From Annona cherimola (lineage: Eukaryota; Streptophyta; Magnoliopsida; Magnoliales; Annonaceae), in contig CM059972.1 in NCBI GenBank assembly GCA_030490835.1, forward strand, positions 19,941,764 through 20,005,763: a stretch of 64,000 bases of DNA, written 5' to 3'. The translations under genes were made by a program, and so were the position numbers. Positions 1-11,421 of the stretch are shown here, piece after piece. The notes beneath the pieces were generated by a model. That model worked only from the letters and a program-made list of their open reading frames with translations, made no database searches and was not told the origin of the DNA. The stretch's first letter is position 1. Each line of letters opens with the position of its first letter.

Positions 1-299
1 GAAATTGAAAATTTTTTATAATTATATTTTGGCCTAAACAAATAAAGACCTGTTCCAGATCATACAAAATTCTTAAATCGATCATGTACATAGGATGAGG
101 ATCTAATGATGTGTATTAGGAATGAGTAAAATTGTATTTAAAATAAGTAAAGTTGTGTTGGAAATAAAAAAAAATTATTTTGAAAATTGAGAAATTGCCT
201 TGAAATTCTTTTTGATGTAATTGTCTTGAAAATTATAATACATATTTAATGCAAAAATATTATATGGTTTGAAAAGGCTCCCATCAATTAATAAATAAT
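1..299. other. AT-rich intergenic DNA
   Basis: No open frame, RNA gene or repeat structure that I can recognise. The base composition is strongly AT-biased, as in the rest of the intergenic sequence. Confidence 0.5.
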
Positions 300-756
300 A
301 GGGTTATTCCCAAATATAACTACTATGTATGACCTTAATTCTAAATATACCCACTACATTTTCAAAATCCAAAATATACCAACTACGCTTGCATTTAATC
401 CTAAAAATGCTCTTTCCATGAGTTAACACCATCAGAGAATATGAGAAATTATTCATATGCCTCTCAAATTTAGGACTAATTGAAAAAATTGAATGTTATA
501 ATTCACTAATGCCTTAATTGCATATGAATTTTAAATTTAAAGTGTCTTAATTTTATTTTCTTTTTATTTATTTCATCATTTATTATTTTACAACAAGGGT
601 ATTTTAGGTATTTAAAAAATTAGCTGATGATTTTTGACGGAATGGACATTTTTGAGATTAAATGCAAACATAGTTGGTTTCTTTGAGATTTTAAAAACAT
701 AATGGGTATATTTGAAATTAAGGTTAAAAGTAATGGGTATATTTAAGAATAACCTT
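300..756. repeat. Fold-back MITE, long terminal inverted repeats
   Basis: The left end (AGGGTTATTCCCAAATATA) pairs with the reverse complement of the right end (AAGGTTATTCTTAAATATA). The complementarity continues imperfectly for about 60 bp inward, around blocks like AAATATACCCA. There is no coding capacity. The architecture (long inverted arms, AT-rich centre) is that of a non-autonomous DNA transposon. I could not find a convincing target-site duplication, so the superfamily is open. Confidence 0.65.
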
Positions 757-786
757 ATAAAGAAGGATTGAAGGGTTCGCAACGGG

Positions 787-1239
787 ATAATTTCTCTTAT
801 ATTATAACAATCGCACTTAATTTCTAATCTACACACAATGTTTCATAAATTCATCTTATACACATAACATTTCTCCCTAAATTTCTCTCATGCCCATGCC
901 GTTAATACAACCATTATCTACTTCATTGAAAAGACGATTATGCCCGTTTAAAATTTTTTAATTGAGATAATTTAATCTTAAAATGATTCGATTAATGATG
1001 GTAAATCATTAATATAAGATATTAAATAATTTAAAAGTCATATTAAGGTTGAATTATTTTAATTAAAAAAATTTAAAATGGCAAACTCATCTTTTCGATG
1101 GGGCAGATAACGATGGTTTTAACGGCATTAGTATAATAGAAATTTAGGGTAAAATGTTATGTGTATAAGAAAAATTTACTAAATGTTGTAAGAATATTAG
1201 AAATTAGATGCAATTGTTACATGTATAAAAGAAATTATT
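787..1239. repeat. Second fold-back MITE, adjacent to the first
   Basis: The left arm starts ATAATTTCTCTTATATTATA. The right arm, read on the other strand, starts ATAATTTCTTTTATACATGT. The match runs for about 43 bp through AACAATYGCA and CTAATTTCTAAT. The arms differ in sequence from those of the element just upstream, so this is a different family inserted next to it. It is non-coding. Confidence 0.7.
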
Positions 1240-2285
1240 AGGGTTCACAATCTTGAAATGGCATCTTGGCCCAGCCTTCCACAAATTTGAAATTTCTTGC
1301 ACCCACATTCCAACCGAGACAGAGACAAAGCCAAGACGACCGTAGTGCCACCACACATCCCATGGTCGGCTATCTCTCCATCCAATTCTCATCCCATCCA
1401 GTTGTTCCTATTCCTTCCTGGGAAGAATTGTATCTGCTCATACATACACCTCTTTGTCTCCCCCAACATGTTACTTGCGCAAGAAAATTCCTTCCTTCCA
1501 CCTTATCTCTCTCTCTCTCTCTCTTATCTTGATGTTGTCTGCATTTTCTCTAACTTCATTTGTAATATTTGTAGGATATACGATGGATGCGGATGCAAGT
1601 CGGTGTAAGTCGTCATGACCCATCGTGAAAAATCCAACTACATCTGCTGACGATACTAAAACTGAGGCAGTGATTGAGAAACGTTGAGGAATCCTCTCCG
1701 GCATTTGGAATCGATTCTTCAGATCAGGAAATGAGGACTTCGAGAAAAAATTATGGCATCTTTCCGTAGAAGAGGTGTCAATTCATGCAAGGATGAAGAG
1801 AAGAGTTCAAAGATGGAGAAACTTGGCCAAGAATCTTGTAGTTTCCTCTTTGATTCTAGAGGTATTACTGCTGGTTCAACTGATTTTTGAATGATTTCTT
1901 TTGTTTGCTTCAAAGGTCAGGTAAAATTTATTTATCGAATGCCAGCGGAAGACTTCATTCGATAGTTGTTGCGTGGTTTCGCTACCTTCTTTTCTACAAG
2001 AAAATTTGTCATCCTTCACATTAGAGTTGTCATATTTACCACTCCTTGATAGTTAGTAAGTTATAATGTTATCTATAGATTTTTGGCTCCAATCATTTTC
2101 TCCATTTCCCATTCTACCTACAACTAGCCTTCTCATGCTTCCTTAATAGTGTTTGTTTATATTGTGCTGCACTTTTTCTAAGCGTTTCAATGAAACCATC
2201 AGTTTGTACATGAGGAGACTGTTACTTTGTTAGTGTTTTTGTATTTTTTATATGAAGTATCTGACTATTTTTCCATTCTCGCCCT
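1240..2285. other. Intergenic DNA, no recognised gene
   Basis: Slightly less AT-rich than its surroundings, with a short CT microsatellite near 1507-1523. The open frames here are under 105 codons, overlap on both strands and match no family I know. I see no gene. Confidence 0.4.
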
Positions 2286-2608
2286 TGTTAGAATTAACCC
2301 ACGTAAAGGTGTCCTAATTAAAATAATAGTCTTTAGGTTTAAGTTAAAGGTAACCCAATGTATACAAGATATGTACACAATCTTATCTATGTGGTATTGT
2401 ACTTTTACTATGAGTCATAATGGGAAAGACTCTATTTATACAGAGGAGTCTGAGTTTCTCTCTCACACACAAAACTACAAGCGGTTCTCATCTACTACAA
2501 GTATCATAGGGAAAAGTGCTAAAGGAGAAGACATTGCACGACACATTCTACAGGTGAAATCTATACACATTGATTCAGGTATGCTTCCGCATCACATGAT
2601 TTCTAACA
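2286..2608 (+). repeat. 5' LTR of the Copia element
   Basis: Starts TGTTAGAATTAACCCACG and ends CATGATTTCTAACA, giving the short inverted ends TGTTAGAA and TTCTAACA. A TATA-like CTATTTATACA near 2434 is conserved in the 3' LTR and probably belongs to the element promoter. Length 323 bp. Confidence 0.95.
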
Positions 2609-2610
2609 TA

Positions 2611-2622
2611 TGGTATCAGAGC
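2611..2622 (+). other. Primer-binding site of the Copia element
   Basis: TGGTATCAGAGC lies two bases after the 5' LTR. This is the standard plant Copia primer-binding site, complementary to the 3' end of initiator tRNA-Met. Confidence 0.92.
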
Positions 2623-4488
2623 TCACGTTTCAATTCTTTAGGTATAATAGATTTCACCCATAATTTGTATGGAAATTTATTACGTTTCTCTTGTTTACAA
2701 TGGAATTAATTTTCATGCTCGGCTATCCCTGGCTATTCGTATTTGGCTATACCTATTTCATCCCATGAAACAATTTCTTATATATATATATATATATGCT
2801 CATTAATGAATGTTGCATCTGGACCAAAATAAAAGCTTTGCTGGTCATGTACATAGGAAATCGATGCTGGAAGATATGTATACAGTCTGGAATTTATATA
2901 TATGAAATATGATTGTGAACTTGGATTTTGGTGAATAAAAATAAAAAAATCATGCTTGTGGAATTGATGTGCGACACATGCCATGAATTTTTTATTATTT
3001 AATTTTGAATTTTTTTAAGACCATGAATAAAGTATTTGAATGCACATGAATCATATTCTTGATTCAAAAATTACGTATATGCCACATGTAAATCTATCAT
3101 TATGTATCCATCATCATCGTTGATCAGATGACCTATTTGGGATAGATTTGTCTCGCTATCTAAGGTTGCAAATTGCAACCATTAATGAAGACAGGTTTGC
3201 AAAATGGATGAGCGGCAGATGCATTAAGGTATTTATATATATACATTATAATAATAATATAATAACAATAATACTAATAGATAACTAAATAAATGCTCTA
3301 TTAGGGGTTCCAGAAAACCTAACCAGGTATGAATGGGCCCAAATCGCAGAATGAAAGGGTTTTTTATTTTTTTATTTACAAATTAAAGAATTAGTAGCCA
3401 TTAACGATATTAAGGGTAGTCGTTAAAGGTTCATTTCTGGATGAGTTTTTATAAATCTAGTTATTGGGTTTTATTTTCCGTCTCTGTTTTGGGTCCCTTT
3501 AATTCAACTTATAGAAGAAGATGAATTCCTACAATGCTCTAGTGGTGCGTAGTGATTTTGTGCACATGTGGCCACCTTTTTGTGGTCTGGCAGTATACAA
3601 AATCTCTGTACACATGTAGCGTCCATCAACAATACGATTTTGCTATTTTATTTTAAAATATAAATTATTTTAACAGCCATAATGCATGCAATGAAATTTA
3701 GTAGTTGATTTATATCATATTGGAAAGCTATTTGCAAAGAATTTTCTATATTAATGATTTGTTGTTTTCTATTAAATTGAAATTAACCCATTATTATGCA
3801 TATTTTATCAACATTCATAACTGAATACATACTATTGTTATTGTTATTTATGATTTAAATGCATAGAATATTGATTTAATTTTGTAAAATTATTAAGCAA
3901 TTTATATTTAGTAAATTTGACTATGTATTTCTAGTTGCCCCAAAGGGCCTAAAATAAATAATTTTCAAAATTATTAAATAATAGAGAGATTATTATTATT
4001 TACTTTTCTCATAATAAAAATTGCAACTTATTATCATTATGCAATTTATGTTTAATAAATATTGTTCATCTTTATATCTTTTGTCGCCCAGAAAGGTCTA
4101 AGATGTTTTAGTTAATCAAATTTATTAAACAAAGAGAGAATAATATGATTTTTTCTCTCATCATGAAAATTACATTATCAAATAATATTATATTGTAGTT
4201 TTGCCCGAAGGAGGCTATAATTTAATATTTTATCAATAATTAATTAGAACTGCATAAATGCGGAGAATCTTCTACCCGAATGTGGAGATATCCTTGACTG
4301 TATGTATTCATAATTAATTATTGAATATTATTATTTATCACAGCATTATTGAATATAATTATGTATTATTGCTTGTGTGATTAATTTTAAAATTTAGCCG
4401 TGATTAATTATTGTTAATGAAATTGTTATATAATAGTTTATCTAAATCATAATGGTGATGTAAGCTTAAACATTTTCTGTTACAGCTA
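2623..4488 (+). other. Untranslated leader of the Copia element
   Basis: About 1.9 kb of very AT-rich DNA between the primer-binding site and gag, with no coding frame. From about 3920 it carries at least three degenerate copies of a 110-150 bp unit. Each is marked by a G(C)CCC..AAGG..CTA block (near 3936, 4086 and 4202) followed by AT-rich sequence with TTTCTCTCAT-like stretches. The function is unknown. Confidence 0.6.
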
Positions 4489-5630
4489 TGACTCATATTC
4501 CTCAATCTCATCTGTCTAATATCTCGACACTAAATGGATGAAATTACTTTGATTGGCATGAACAACTACTTATTACCTTAGAATGTTTGGATCTAGATTT
4601 AGCCATTCGTATTACAAAACCTAATAACTTAACGCCTTAAAGTACTAATAGTCAAAGGTTTCAATTTGATAAATGGGAGTGTTCTAATATATTATCTCTT
4701 ATGATTATAAATAGTACAATTGAAAGGAATATCAGGAGCACTATTTCTGACCCTAAAGATGAAAGTGTCAAAATTTATCTTAATTCAACAAGGAAAAATT
4801 AGTAGGTTAGATAAAGCATTGGCTAGAATGCTCACTAACAAATTGACTTCAATGAAATATGATGACATTTGTGGAGCGCAAAAGCACATAATGGAAATGT
4901 CAAATATAGCTAGAAAACCTAATGAATTGTGGATGAAAATTTTTGACTTTTTCCTAGTTACATTTGTCTTAAAATCTTTTCCATCTCAATTTTCACAATT
5001 CAAGATCTTATATGACACACAAAAGGAGAAATGAATGTTAAATGAATTAATATCCATGTGTGTACAAGAGGAAGAGAGATTAAGGGTGTGTTTTGGAAGT
5101 TGTAAAACTTGTAATGAAATTTTTTTTATGTAAAAGTTGTTAAATCAGTAGAAAATGATGTGATATTGTAGGTGTAATGATGAGGAGTAAAGAGAATAAA
5201 TTTAAAATAAATAGGTTAGTTGTATTAGTAGTTGTGTAGAAATGATTGAAAATTAGGATTGTTGTATAGAAAAATGTGTAAAAAATAATTAAAAAAAGAG
5301 TAGTTATGGAGAATGAAAAATTTTAAATTGAAAAGTTTTAACTTGACAACTTTTGCAAATTGCCAAACATACCCTAAAGCAGGATGGATTAATGGCTACT
5401 AATTTCACATCGACTTCTAAGCAGTACAAGTCGAAAAAAGAAATGGAAAGAATAAATTCTCATCAAAGAAAGACAAAGAGGATGGATCAAAAAAGTCCGC
5501 TGAAAAGTCTTATTTTTGTAAAAAGAAAGGACATTTTAAGAAAGATTGTCTCAAGTGGAAGAATTGGTTCGAAAAGAAAGGTAACAATTATGTACATGTT
5601 TGCCTTGAAACCAATTTCATAAATGTATCC
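4489..5630 (+). pseudogene. Copia gag remnant, interrupted by a MITE
   Basis: Translation from the ATG at 4489 gives a recognisable Copia gag start, with a leucine-asparagine-glycine block followed by an aspartate-tryptophan motif. In-frame stops occur at about 4540 and 4639. The end of gag shows a zinc knuckle at about 5508-5549 in which the first cysteine is replaced by serine, while the second Cys, the His and the last Cys remain. A Tourist-like MITE splits the frame at 5084-5374. If the MITE and one TAA copy are ignored, the frame reads straight through the insertion site. Non-functional. Confidence 0.85.
5084..5374. mobile_element. Tourist-like MITE inside Copia gag
   Basis: Ends GGGTGTGTTTTGG and CCAAACATACCC are inverted repeats, flanked by TAA on both sides (5081-5083 and 5375-5377). 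This fits a PIF/Harbinger MITE with a 3-bp TAA/TTA target. Length 291 bp, non-coding. Same family as the copies at 26508, 44926 and elsewhere in the window. Confidence 0.88.
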
Positions 5631-5634
5631 TCTA

Positions 5635-5775
5635 ATTTATGATGTATTAACTCTAATGCTGCTATCCATGTTTCAAACTCTTTGTAAGCATTTCATTTAA
5701 CTCACAACCCAAAACCACATGAGTCATCAATCTTAATAGGCAATCTAACAAAGTCTAAAGTCAAAGCAGTAGGGA
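5635..5775 (+). pseudogene. Copia aspartic protease remnant
   Basis: The sequence reads as the Copia protease active-site neighbourhood (AAIHVSNSL). The expected Asp-Ser-Gly is replaced by Asn-Ser-Asn at 5649-5657, so the catalytic aspartate is gone. In-frame stops flank it. Confidence 0.7.
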
Positions 5776-6059
5776 ATTGCAGGTTTCGCCTTAACACAGG
5801 GCATTTTTAGAACTGCATGATATTTTCCATGTTCCATCTATTTTTAGAAATTTAATTTTTTTGCCAAAACTCGATGTAATGGTTTATTGTTTCAGTTTTG
5901 CAAATTCAAAGTTTTCTTTATTTAAAGATTCTATTCTAGTTGGTACTAGAACATTGCTTAATAGTTTATATCAAATAAGTGCAGATTGCTCATTTATTAA
6001 TTATTCATCTACCTTAAATGTATATATTGGTACTAAACGTGGTATGATTGATAAAAATT

Positions 6060-6960
6060 CTTTCATGTTATGACATAAAAAATTGGATCACATATCGAAA
6101 AAAAGGATGTTAAGATTAGTAAAAGATGAGGTATTACCTACTCTAGATTTTACTGATTTTAGCATATGCATCGATTGTATTAAAGGAAAATAAATCAAAA
6201 CCGAGAAAAAAAATACCACAAAAAGCAATGGACTTTTGGAATTGATCCACTCCGATTTTTGTAGTTCATTCTCATCATGTATTGAAGGTGAAAAGTATTT
6301 TATCATGTTTATTGATGATTTTTCACATTATGGTTCTATTTTCTTGTTGCATGAAAAGTCTGATTCTTTGAACACCTTTAAAATATTCAAAGAGTTAGTA
6401 GAAAAGAAATTGAATAGAAAAATTAAAGTTGTGAGATATGATAGGGGCGGTGAATAGTATGGTAAACACGGTCAATTACTTTCATGGATATGGTGAGAAG
6501 TATGATTAGTAACTCATCGTTACTCTTATTTTTGTGGAGTGAAATCTTAAAAACTGCTATGTATATCCTCAACAGAGTTCCCAATAAAGTTGTTCCTAAA
6601 ACTCCATTCAAGTTATATTCAGGCAAGAAATCCAGTTTGAGGCATATGCATATTTGAGGCTGTCAAGTAGAAGCAAGGATACTCAACCCACAAGAAAAAA
6701 ATTGGACCCAAGGACTATTAGTTGTTTCTTTATTGGGTATCTAGAATGGTCTAAAGGGTACAAATTTTACAGTTTGTCTCATAATACTAGGATCATTGAG
6801 ATCGGAATAACTCGGTTCATTGAGAACGGTGAAAATAGCAGAAGCACAACTCCACGAAATATGGAATTTGAGAAGATCAAAGATCTCTTCCTTGGTACAT
6901 CACTGACATATGCAAGAACTGAGATCGTTGATCATAACATCACAGATCAACAACCATAAA
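6060..6960 (+). pseudogene. Copia integrase remnant with internal deletion
   Basis: The GAG-pre-integrase region (HKKLDHISKK) is followed by the integrase core. The first acidic residue is in IHSDF (about 6243) and the second in RYDRGGE (about 6436-6456). The usual stretch between that and the MDMVRSM block, which in Copia integrases carries the catalytic Glu, is missing: RYDRGGE and MDMVRSM lie only about 10 codons apart instead of about 40. The downstream part (ILNRVP near 6560, then the C-terminal region) is readable but frameshifted. A TGA replaces the usual Trp just before the HKK motif at 6071. Inactive. Confidence 0.82.
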
Positions 6961-7259
6961 TTACTTTGCAACCCGCAGAAGAGACTAATAATGAACCGAC
7001 TTTAATCCCAAATGACATTCATCAAGATGACAATATAGAACATATTGATGAGCCAAGAAGGTCTTATAAAATAAGGAGACCTACTATTTTAAATAACTCC
7101 ATTATATATTTGAAAGAATATATTGACGATCTTTGTATTAAAAATGATCCATTGACATTCAAAAAAGCCATTAATAGTGAAAGATTTGAATTATGTATCA
7201 ATGCTATGAAAGATGAAATGAAATCTATGCATTAAAATAAAATTTGAGATTTTGTTACG
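6961..7259 (+). pseudogene. Integrase-RT linker of the Copia polyprotein
   Basis: An open stretch of 89 codons, rich in Glu, Asn and Asp, containing the EPRRSYKIRRPT block typical of the region just upstream of Copia reverse transcriptase, then FKKAINSERF and AMKDEMKSMH. It ends in a TAA at 7233. Confidence 0.7.
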
Positions 7260-8150
7260 TTGCCTAAAGGAAGCAACCTGTTGGTTGTAAATGGATATTC
7301 AAAACCAAATGAGATCCTAAGAGTAATGTGGAAAGATATAAGGTCAGACTTATTGCTAAAAGATTCACTCAAATAGAAAGCACTGATTATAAGGAGACAT
7401 TTTCACGGGTCTCCAAAAAAGACTCATTCAGAATTATTATGGCATTAGTGGCTTACTTTGACTTAGAGTTACACCAAATGGATGTAAAGACAACATTCTT
7501 GAATGAGGATCTAGAAGAAGATGTGTATATGATGCAGCCTAAAGGATTTGAAATGGAAGAAAATGACACATTAGTATGCAAATTAAATAAATCTATATAT
7601 GCACTTAAACAAGCTTCCCGACAATGATATTTAAAGTTCAACAAAATTATCACTTCCTTTGGATTTACAAAAAATATTAGTAACCAATGTATATATTTGA
7701 AGTTGAGTGGGAGCAAGTTTATATTTTGGATTATATATGTAGATGATATTTTGCTTGCTATTAATGATTTAGGTCTTTTACATAATACTAAAAGTTTTTT
7801 TTGAACATTTTGATATGAAAGATATGGGTGAGGCGTCATGTGTCATAGGAATTGAGGTCCATCGAAATAGGCCTAAGAGACTTTTAGGGTTATCACAGAG
7901 GACTTATATCAATAAGGTTTTAAAAAAAATCAAAATATTCGACTGCTCATTATATGAAGTGTCAATCTTTAAGGGTCAAAAATATGGTTTGCATCAGTGT
8001 CCACAGAACGCGATTGAGAAACAACAAAAGAGGTCCATCCCATATGCTTCTACTCTTGGGAGCATGATGTATGTCCAAGTTTGTACATGTCCTGACATCA
8101 GTTATGCAATGAGATTACTTGGAAGATATCAAAGCAATCCATGAATGAAA
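7260..8150 (+). pseudogene. Copia reverse transcriptase remnant
   Basis: Clear RVT_2-type reverse transcriptase: YKVRLIAKRFTQ, then HQMDVKTTFLN, the LNKSIYALKQASRQ block, and the catalytic YVDDI at about 7738-7752. It continues through DMKDMGEASCVIGIEVHR to the SIPYASTLGSMMYVQVCTCP region. Frames change at about 7627 (a stop replaces Trp after ASRQ) and about 7795 (a T-run slip). The active-site motif survives but the protein cannot be made. Confidence 0.88.
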
Positions 8151-8639
8151 CATTGGAAAACAATAAATAAAATGATGTAATATCTCTAAGGAACTAAAGA
8201 TTATAAGCTCACATATACAAAAATTGATCAATTAGAAGTTATCGGTTACACAGATTCAAATTATGTTGGTTTCACAGACAACAGAAGATCCAAATCAGGT
8301 TATGTTTTCTTACTAGCTGGTGGAGCAGTTTCATGGAAGAATGGGAGACAAAATCGTATAGTCGACTCTACTATGGAAGCTGAATTTATTGGCTATCATG
8401 AAACATCCTCACATGCACTGTGGTTGAGGAAATTTATCTCAGAGTTTAAAATTATGGATTCTATCTCTAGGCCTCCGAGAATCAATTGTGACAATTCATC
8501 AGCGATTAGCTTATCCAATTAAAGAAGAATTACTAGTGTCAATAAGTATATTGATGCTAAGTTTATGTCGGTACAAGAAAAGATTAATGATCATCTGATA
8601 TCAATCAGTTTTGTTGGTACTGCTGACATGATTGCTGAT
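8151..8639 (+). pseudogene. Copia RNase H remnant, 5' part
   Basis: Reads GYTDSNYVGFTDNRRSKSGY, then GGAVSWKNGRQ and STMEAEFIGY: the RNase H-like domain that ends Copia polyproteins. Frame is broken by stops at about 8142, 8178 and 8520. The domain is cut at 8639 by the solo LTR and resumes at 10923. Confidence 0.86.
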
Positions 8640-10070
8640 TGATAAGTCTAAAATTTTTCATTTAATTTCATATTAAATTCACACCGTTAAGTATTAAACG
8701 TTAATTAAATGCATGTTTTAAGTGGAATTTCATGAAAAACATATTTTTAATAGAATATTTGATTTTGCTATAAAAACGGGTCATTTTGCAACATTCTTGA
8801 AAATATAAAATTATGACTCAATCCCTTAGAAAATTTTAAAATATGCATTAACGTATTAAGATAATTCGGACAAATTTATAGAATGATTAAACAGGGTAAA
8901 ATATATATAATTATAAAATATGGGTTGAAGTGGACTATTATGTAATCTTAAAATAAAATTATATAAATGAATATTAAAAAGAATCCAAAATGAAAAATAC
9001 GAAATATCTGTAGAATGTCGAAATTATTTGGGTAATATTTTCATTTTCATTTTTTTTGTAAAATAGGTGCGAGTGAGCGTGGATCGCCGGAGCACCTGTT
9101 ATGGTGCTCCATCTTCCCCAAAATGACGAACAACCCAACTCCGTCCCCACCGGCAGCAGCAGCACTTGCGCCACCTCCAAGCAGCCTCACTCAGCGGCAA
9201 TGCACATAACTGGCAGCCATGGATTCCGGCAATGGAGGCAGTACCAATCGAGTTTTGATTAGCAACCAGCAGTTCTTCCCGTCTCATTGATTCATCGCAA
9301 CCAAGCTCCAACCAACTGATTAAGCGATGAAACCGGAAGAACCAGCTGCCATTACCATCCCAAATCAGCGCCCTACCGAGATCAAAAGGCAGTAGCAATT
9401 CCGTCTGCTACCCTCAAAATCGATTCCATAATCATCTTCCCCAATTCCAGCCATGGCTTCACGGAGCAGCAGCGAGACCGACCATTTCAGTCAACCTTTT
9501 CTCTGGCAGCATGGATTCTGGATTCCAGCAACTCAAAAACTGCAACCATGGTTTCCGACCCTCTGCATCTTCCATTTTCGGCTCTCAAACCCAAATCGCC
9601 CAAGCCCGAATCAAGCTTCCAACCTTCAAATTACGGCACTCCAAATCTTCTCCATTACAGCAGCCATGGCTCTCTGCCAAATCGCCCAATCTGAATCGCG
9701 GCAGCCCAATTCTTCAAACTGCATTTCCCATTCTCGGCCAAACCCATCAGCAGCATCTCCTGAAAACTCAGTCGAAGAGATAAATGCAACTAATTCAGGC
9801 TAAAACCCATTCAAACTGCCCAAATCCAAAGCCCCACAAATTCGTCCAAAGCCTTATCACTAGACAGCCCGAATGCCTGAAGAGGGTGCTCTACATCAAG
9901 GACGACTCTGTATTTGCGAGGGAAGATATCGAGCATTACCATTTCAAGGCTTCGGGCAGGAAGAAATCGAAGGCAAAGCTACGGCAAAACGGCAGAAGGC
10001 AGCTACGAGCGGGCAACGAAATGAATCCCACATCGGATTCCAGATTGGAGGGAGGGCCCCTCACGCACTC

Positions 10071-10077
10071 TATAAAA
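10071..10077 (+). promoter_or_regulatory. TATA box of the solo LTR
   Basis: TATAAAA sits between two GC-rich GGAGGGCCCCTC blocks (about 10050 and 10078). Its position in the LTR is right for the retrotransposon promoter. Confidence 0.65.
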
Positions 10078-10489
10078 GGAGGGCCCCTCCACTCATCCCA
10101 ACACACCCCATACCCCACATACCCCTTGGGTGGGACCCATTTGGTGGGACCCCGTAGCAAGTGGGTGGGACCCATTTTGTGGGACCCGTAGCAAGGAGGT
10201 GGGGCCAAGCAATAAAAGTTTTCATTACGTGGAGATTCGCTGTTTACGGGTGATGTAAATTTTATTTTCCGCTTTATAGTTAGTATAAATTTGTAGTTGT
10301 TAAATTTTAATTTATAGTTTTAATTTTTACTGCTTTACTTTCTGCTTTGTAATTGTTAGATTAAACTTAATGTAATTCGCTTTTCTGTTTTAATAGTAGA
10401 ATTTAATTGCTTCTATTGCTTTCTTAGAATAGTTTTAATTGCGTTGTTAATTAGATAATTTCTTTTAGCTTCTTGCCTCTATTTCTTTT

Positions 10490-10745
10490 ATGCTCAAATC
10501 TTTTCTCTTCTTTCTTTCTCTTTCTAATTTCTTTCTTTTTCTCTCTCTAATTTCTTATATTTTCTTTTCTTCTCTCTCTCCTCTCTCCTCTCTCTTCTTT
10601 CTCTCTCTTCTCTCTTTCTCTCTCTTCTTTCTCTCTCTAATTTCTTCTATTTTCTTTCTCTCTCTTCTCTCTTCTCTCTTTCTCTCTCTTCTCTCCTCCC
10701 TCTTCTTTCTTCTCTCTTTCTCTTTCTCTCTCTTCTTTATACCTT
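10490..10745 (+). repeat. Polypyrimidine (CT/CTT) tract
   Basis: About 250 bases almost entirely of C and T, made of CTCTCTC, TTTCT and TTCTT units, within the downstream half of the solo LTR. Confidence 0.9.
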
Positions 10746-10922
10746 CTTTTCTTTTTCTTAAAACAATTCAAAACTACATCGCCTCTCTGTGGATTCGACC
10801 CGACTCACCATTATTCTACACTATCACTCGTATAGTGGTAGCTTTAATGTGTTTCGGTTAATTTAAATTAAACTGGTGATCACAGTGCTCTTAACGACAA
10901 GCACTTGGTTTGCATAACTGAT

Positions 10923-11010
10923 CACATGACTAAGGCCTTAGCGCCTAAGGTTTTTTCTGGACACATAAGAAATATGAGTCTTGTTATGTGGGACAATTAT
11001 TAATGTAGTC
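10923..11010 (+). pseudogene. Copia RNase H remnant, 3' end
   Basis: Resumes the RNase H C-terminus with HMTKALAPKVFSGHIRNMS, the usual end of Copia polyproteins. It is separated from its 5' part by the solo LTR. Confidence 0.85.
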
Positions 11011-11410
11011 GATATATTTTGAGATCTCGTATCAGAAGATTATTTTCTTTTGATTCGTTATGATATTTTGTTGACAATTAATATGTGATTGGAAACAGAA
11101 GATTTTGTCTATTCGATATTAATGCGGGACATTATTGAAATCACATAATTGTAAATCTGTCATTAAGAAATTAATTAAGTAAGTTTGTTAATATCATGGT
11201 GCATGGAAAGAAGTATGTTGCATATTGCATATAACCACCATGATCCATATTGACAAATTTTCTGGACTTAAGTATTAAAATAGAATTGCGTATGTAATGA
11301 CTGGGCATGTTTTTCAAATAAGTGCACTCGTCCGATAATTTTTTTCAAATTTTAAATCCAAATTTTGTATTTTGCGTATATTTTTTTCACTTATTATTTT
11401 AAATTAGGCC

Positions 11411-11421
11411 AAGTGGGAGAA
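11411..11421 (+). other. Polypurine tract of the Copia element
   Basis: AAGTGGGAGAA lies directly before the 3' LTR. It is the expected plus-strand primer site and a common Copia form. Confidence 0.9.

Larger units (their letters stand above)
8640..10917 (+). mobile_element. Solo LTR, probably Gypsy (TAT/Ogre-Athila type)
   Basis: This 2278-bp block begins TGATAAGTCTAAAA and is flanked by CTGAT on both sides (8635-8639 and 10918-10922). Removing it restores the RNase H reading across the junction, so it inserted after the Copia element. It has no internal retroviral genes, only one LTR-like unit: a TATA box (10071), a C/T-rich tract (about 10490-10745) and CTCTGTGGATTCGACCCG near its 3' end (10785-10802), a motif I know from large plant Gypsy LTRs. 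It ends TTTGCATAA rather than plain CA, which is odd. Open frames within it look incidental. Confidence 0.8.

Noticed and set aside
1270..1610. Overlapping frames of 88 and 103 codons as a small gene
   Set aside because: Two frames and the opposite strand are equally open, driven by CT-rich DNA, with no conserved motif.
9453..10191. Overlapping frames of 90-135 codons inside the solo LTR
   Set aside because: They overlap in several frames, lie between the LTR start and its TATA region, and match no family. Long LTRs often carry such chance frames.
10490..10861. 123-codon Phe/Leu/Ser-rich frame
   Set aside because: It is the translation of a CT-repeat tract, not a membrane protein.
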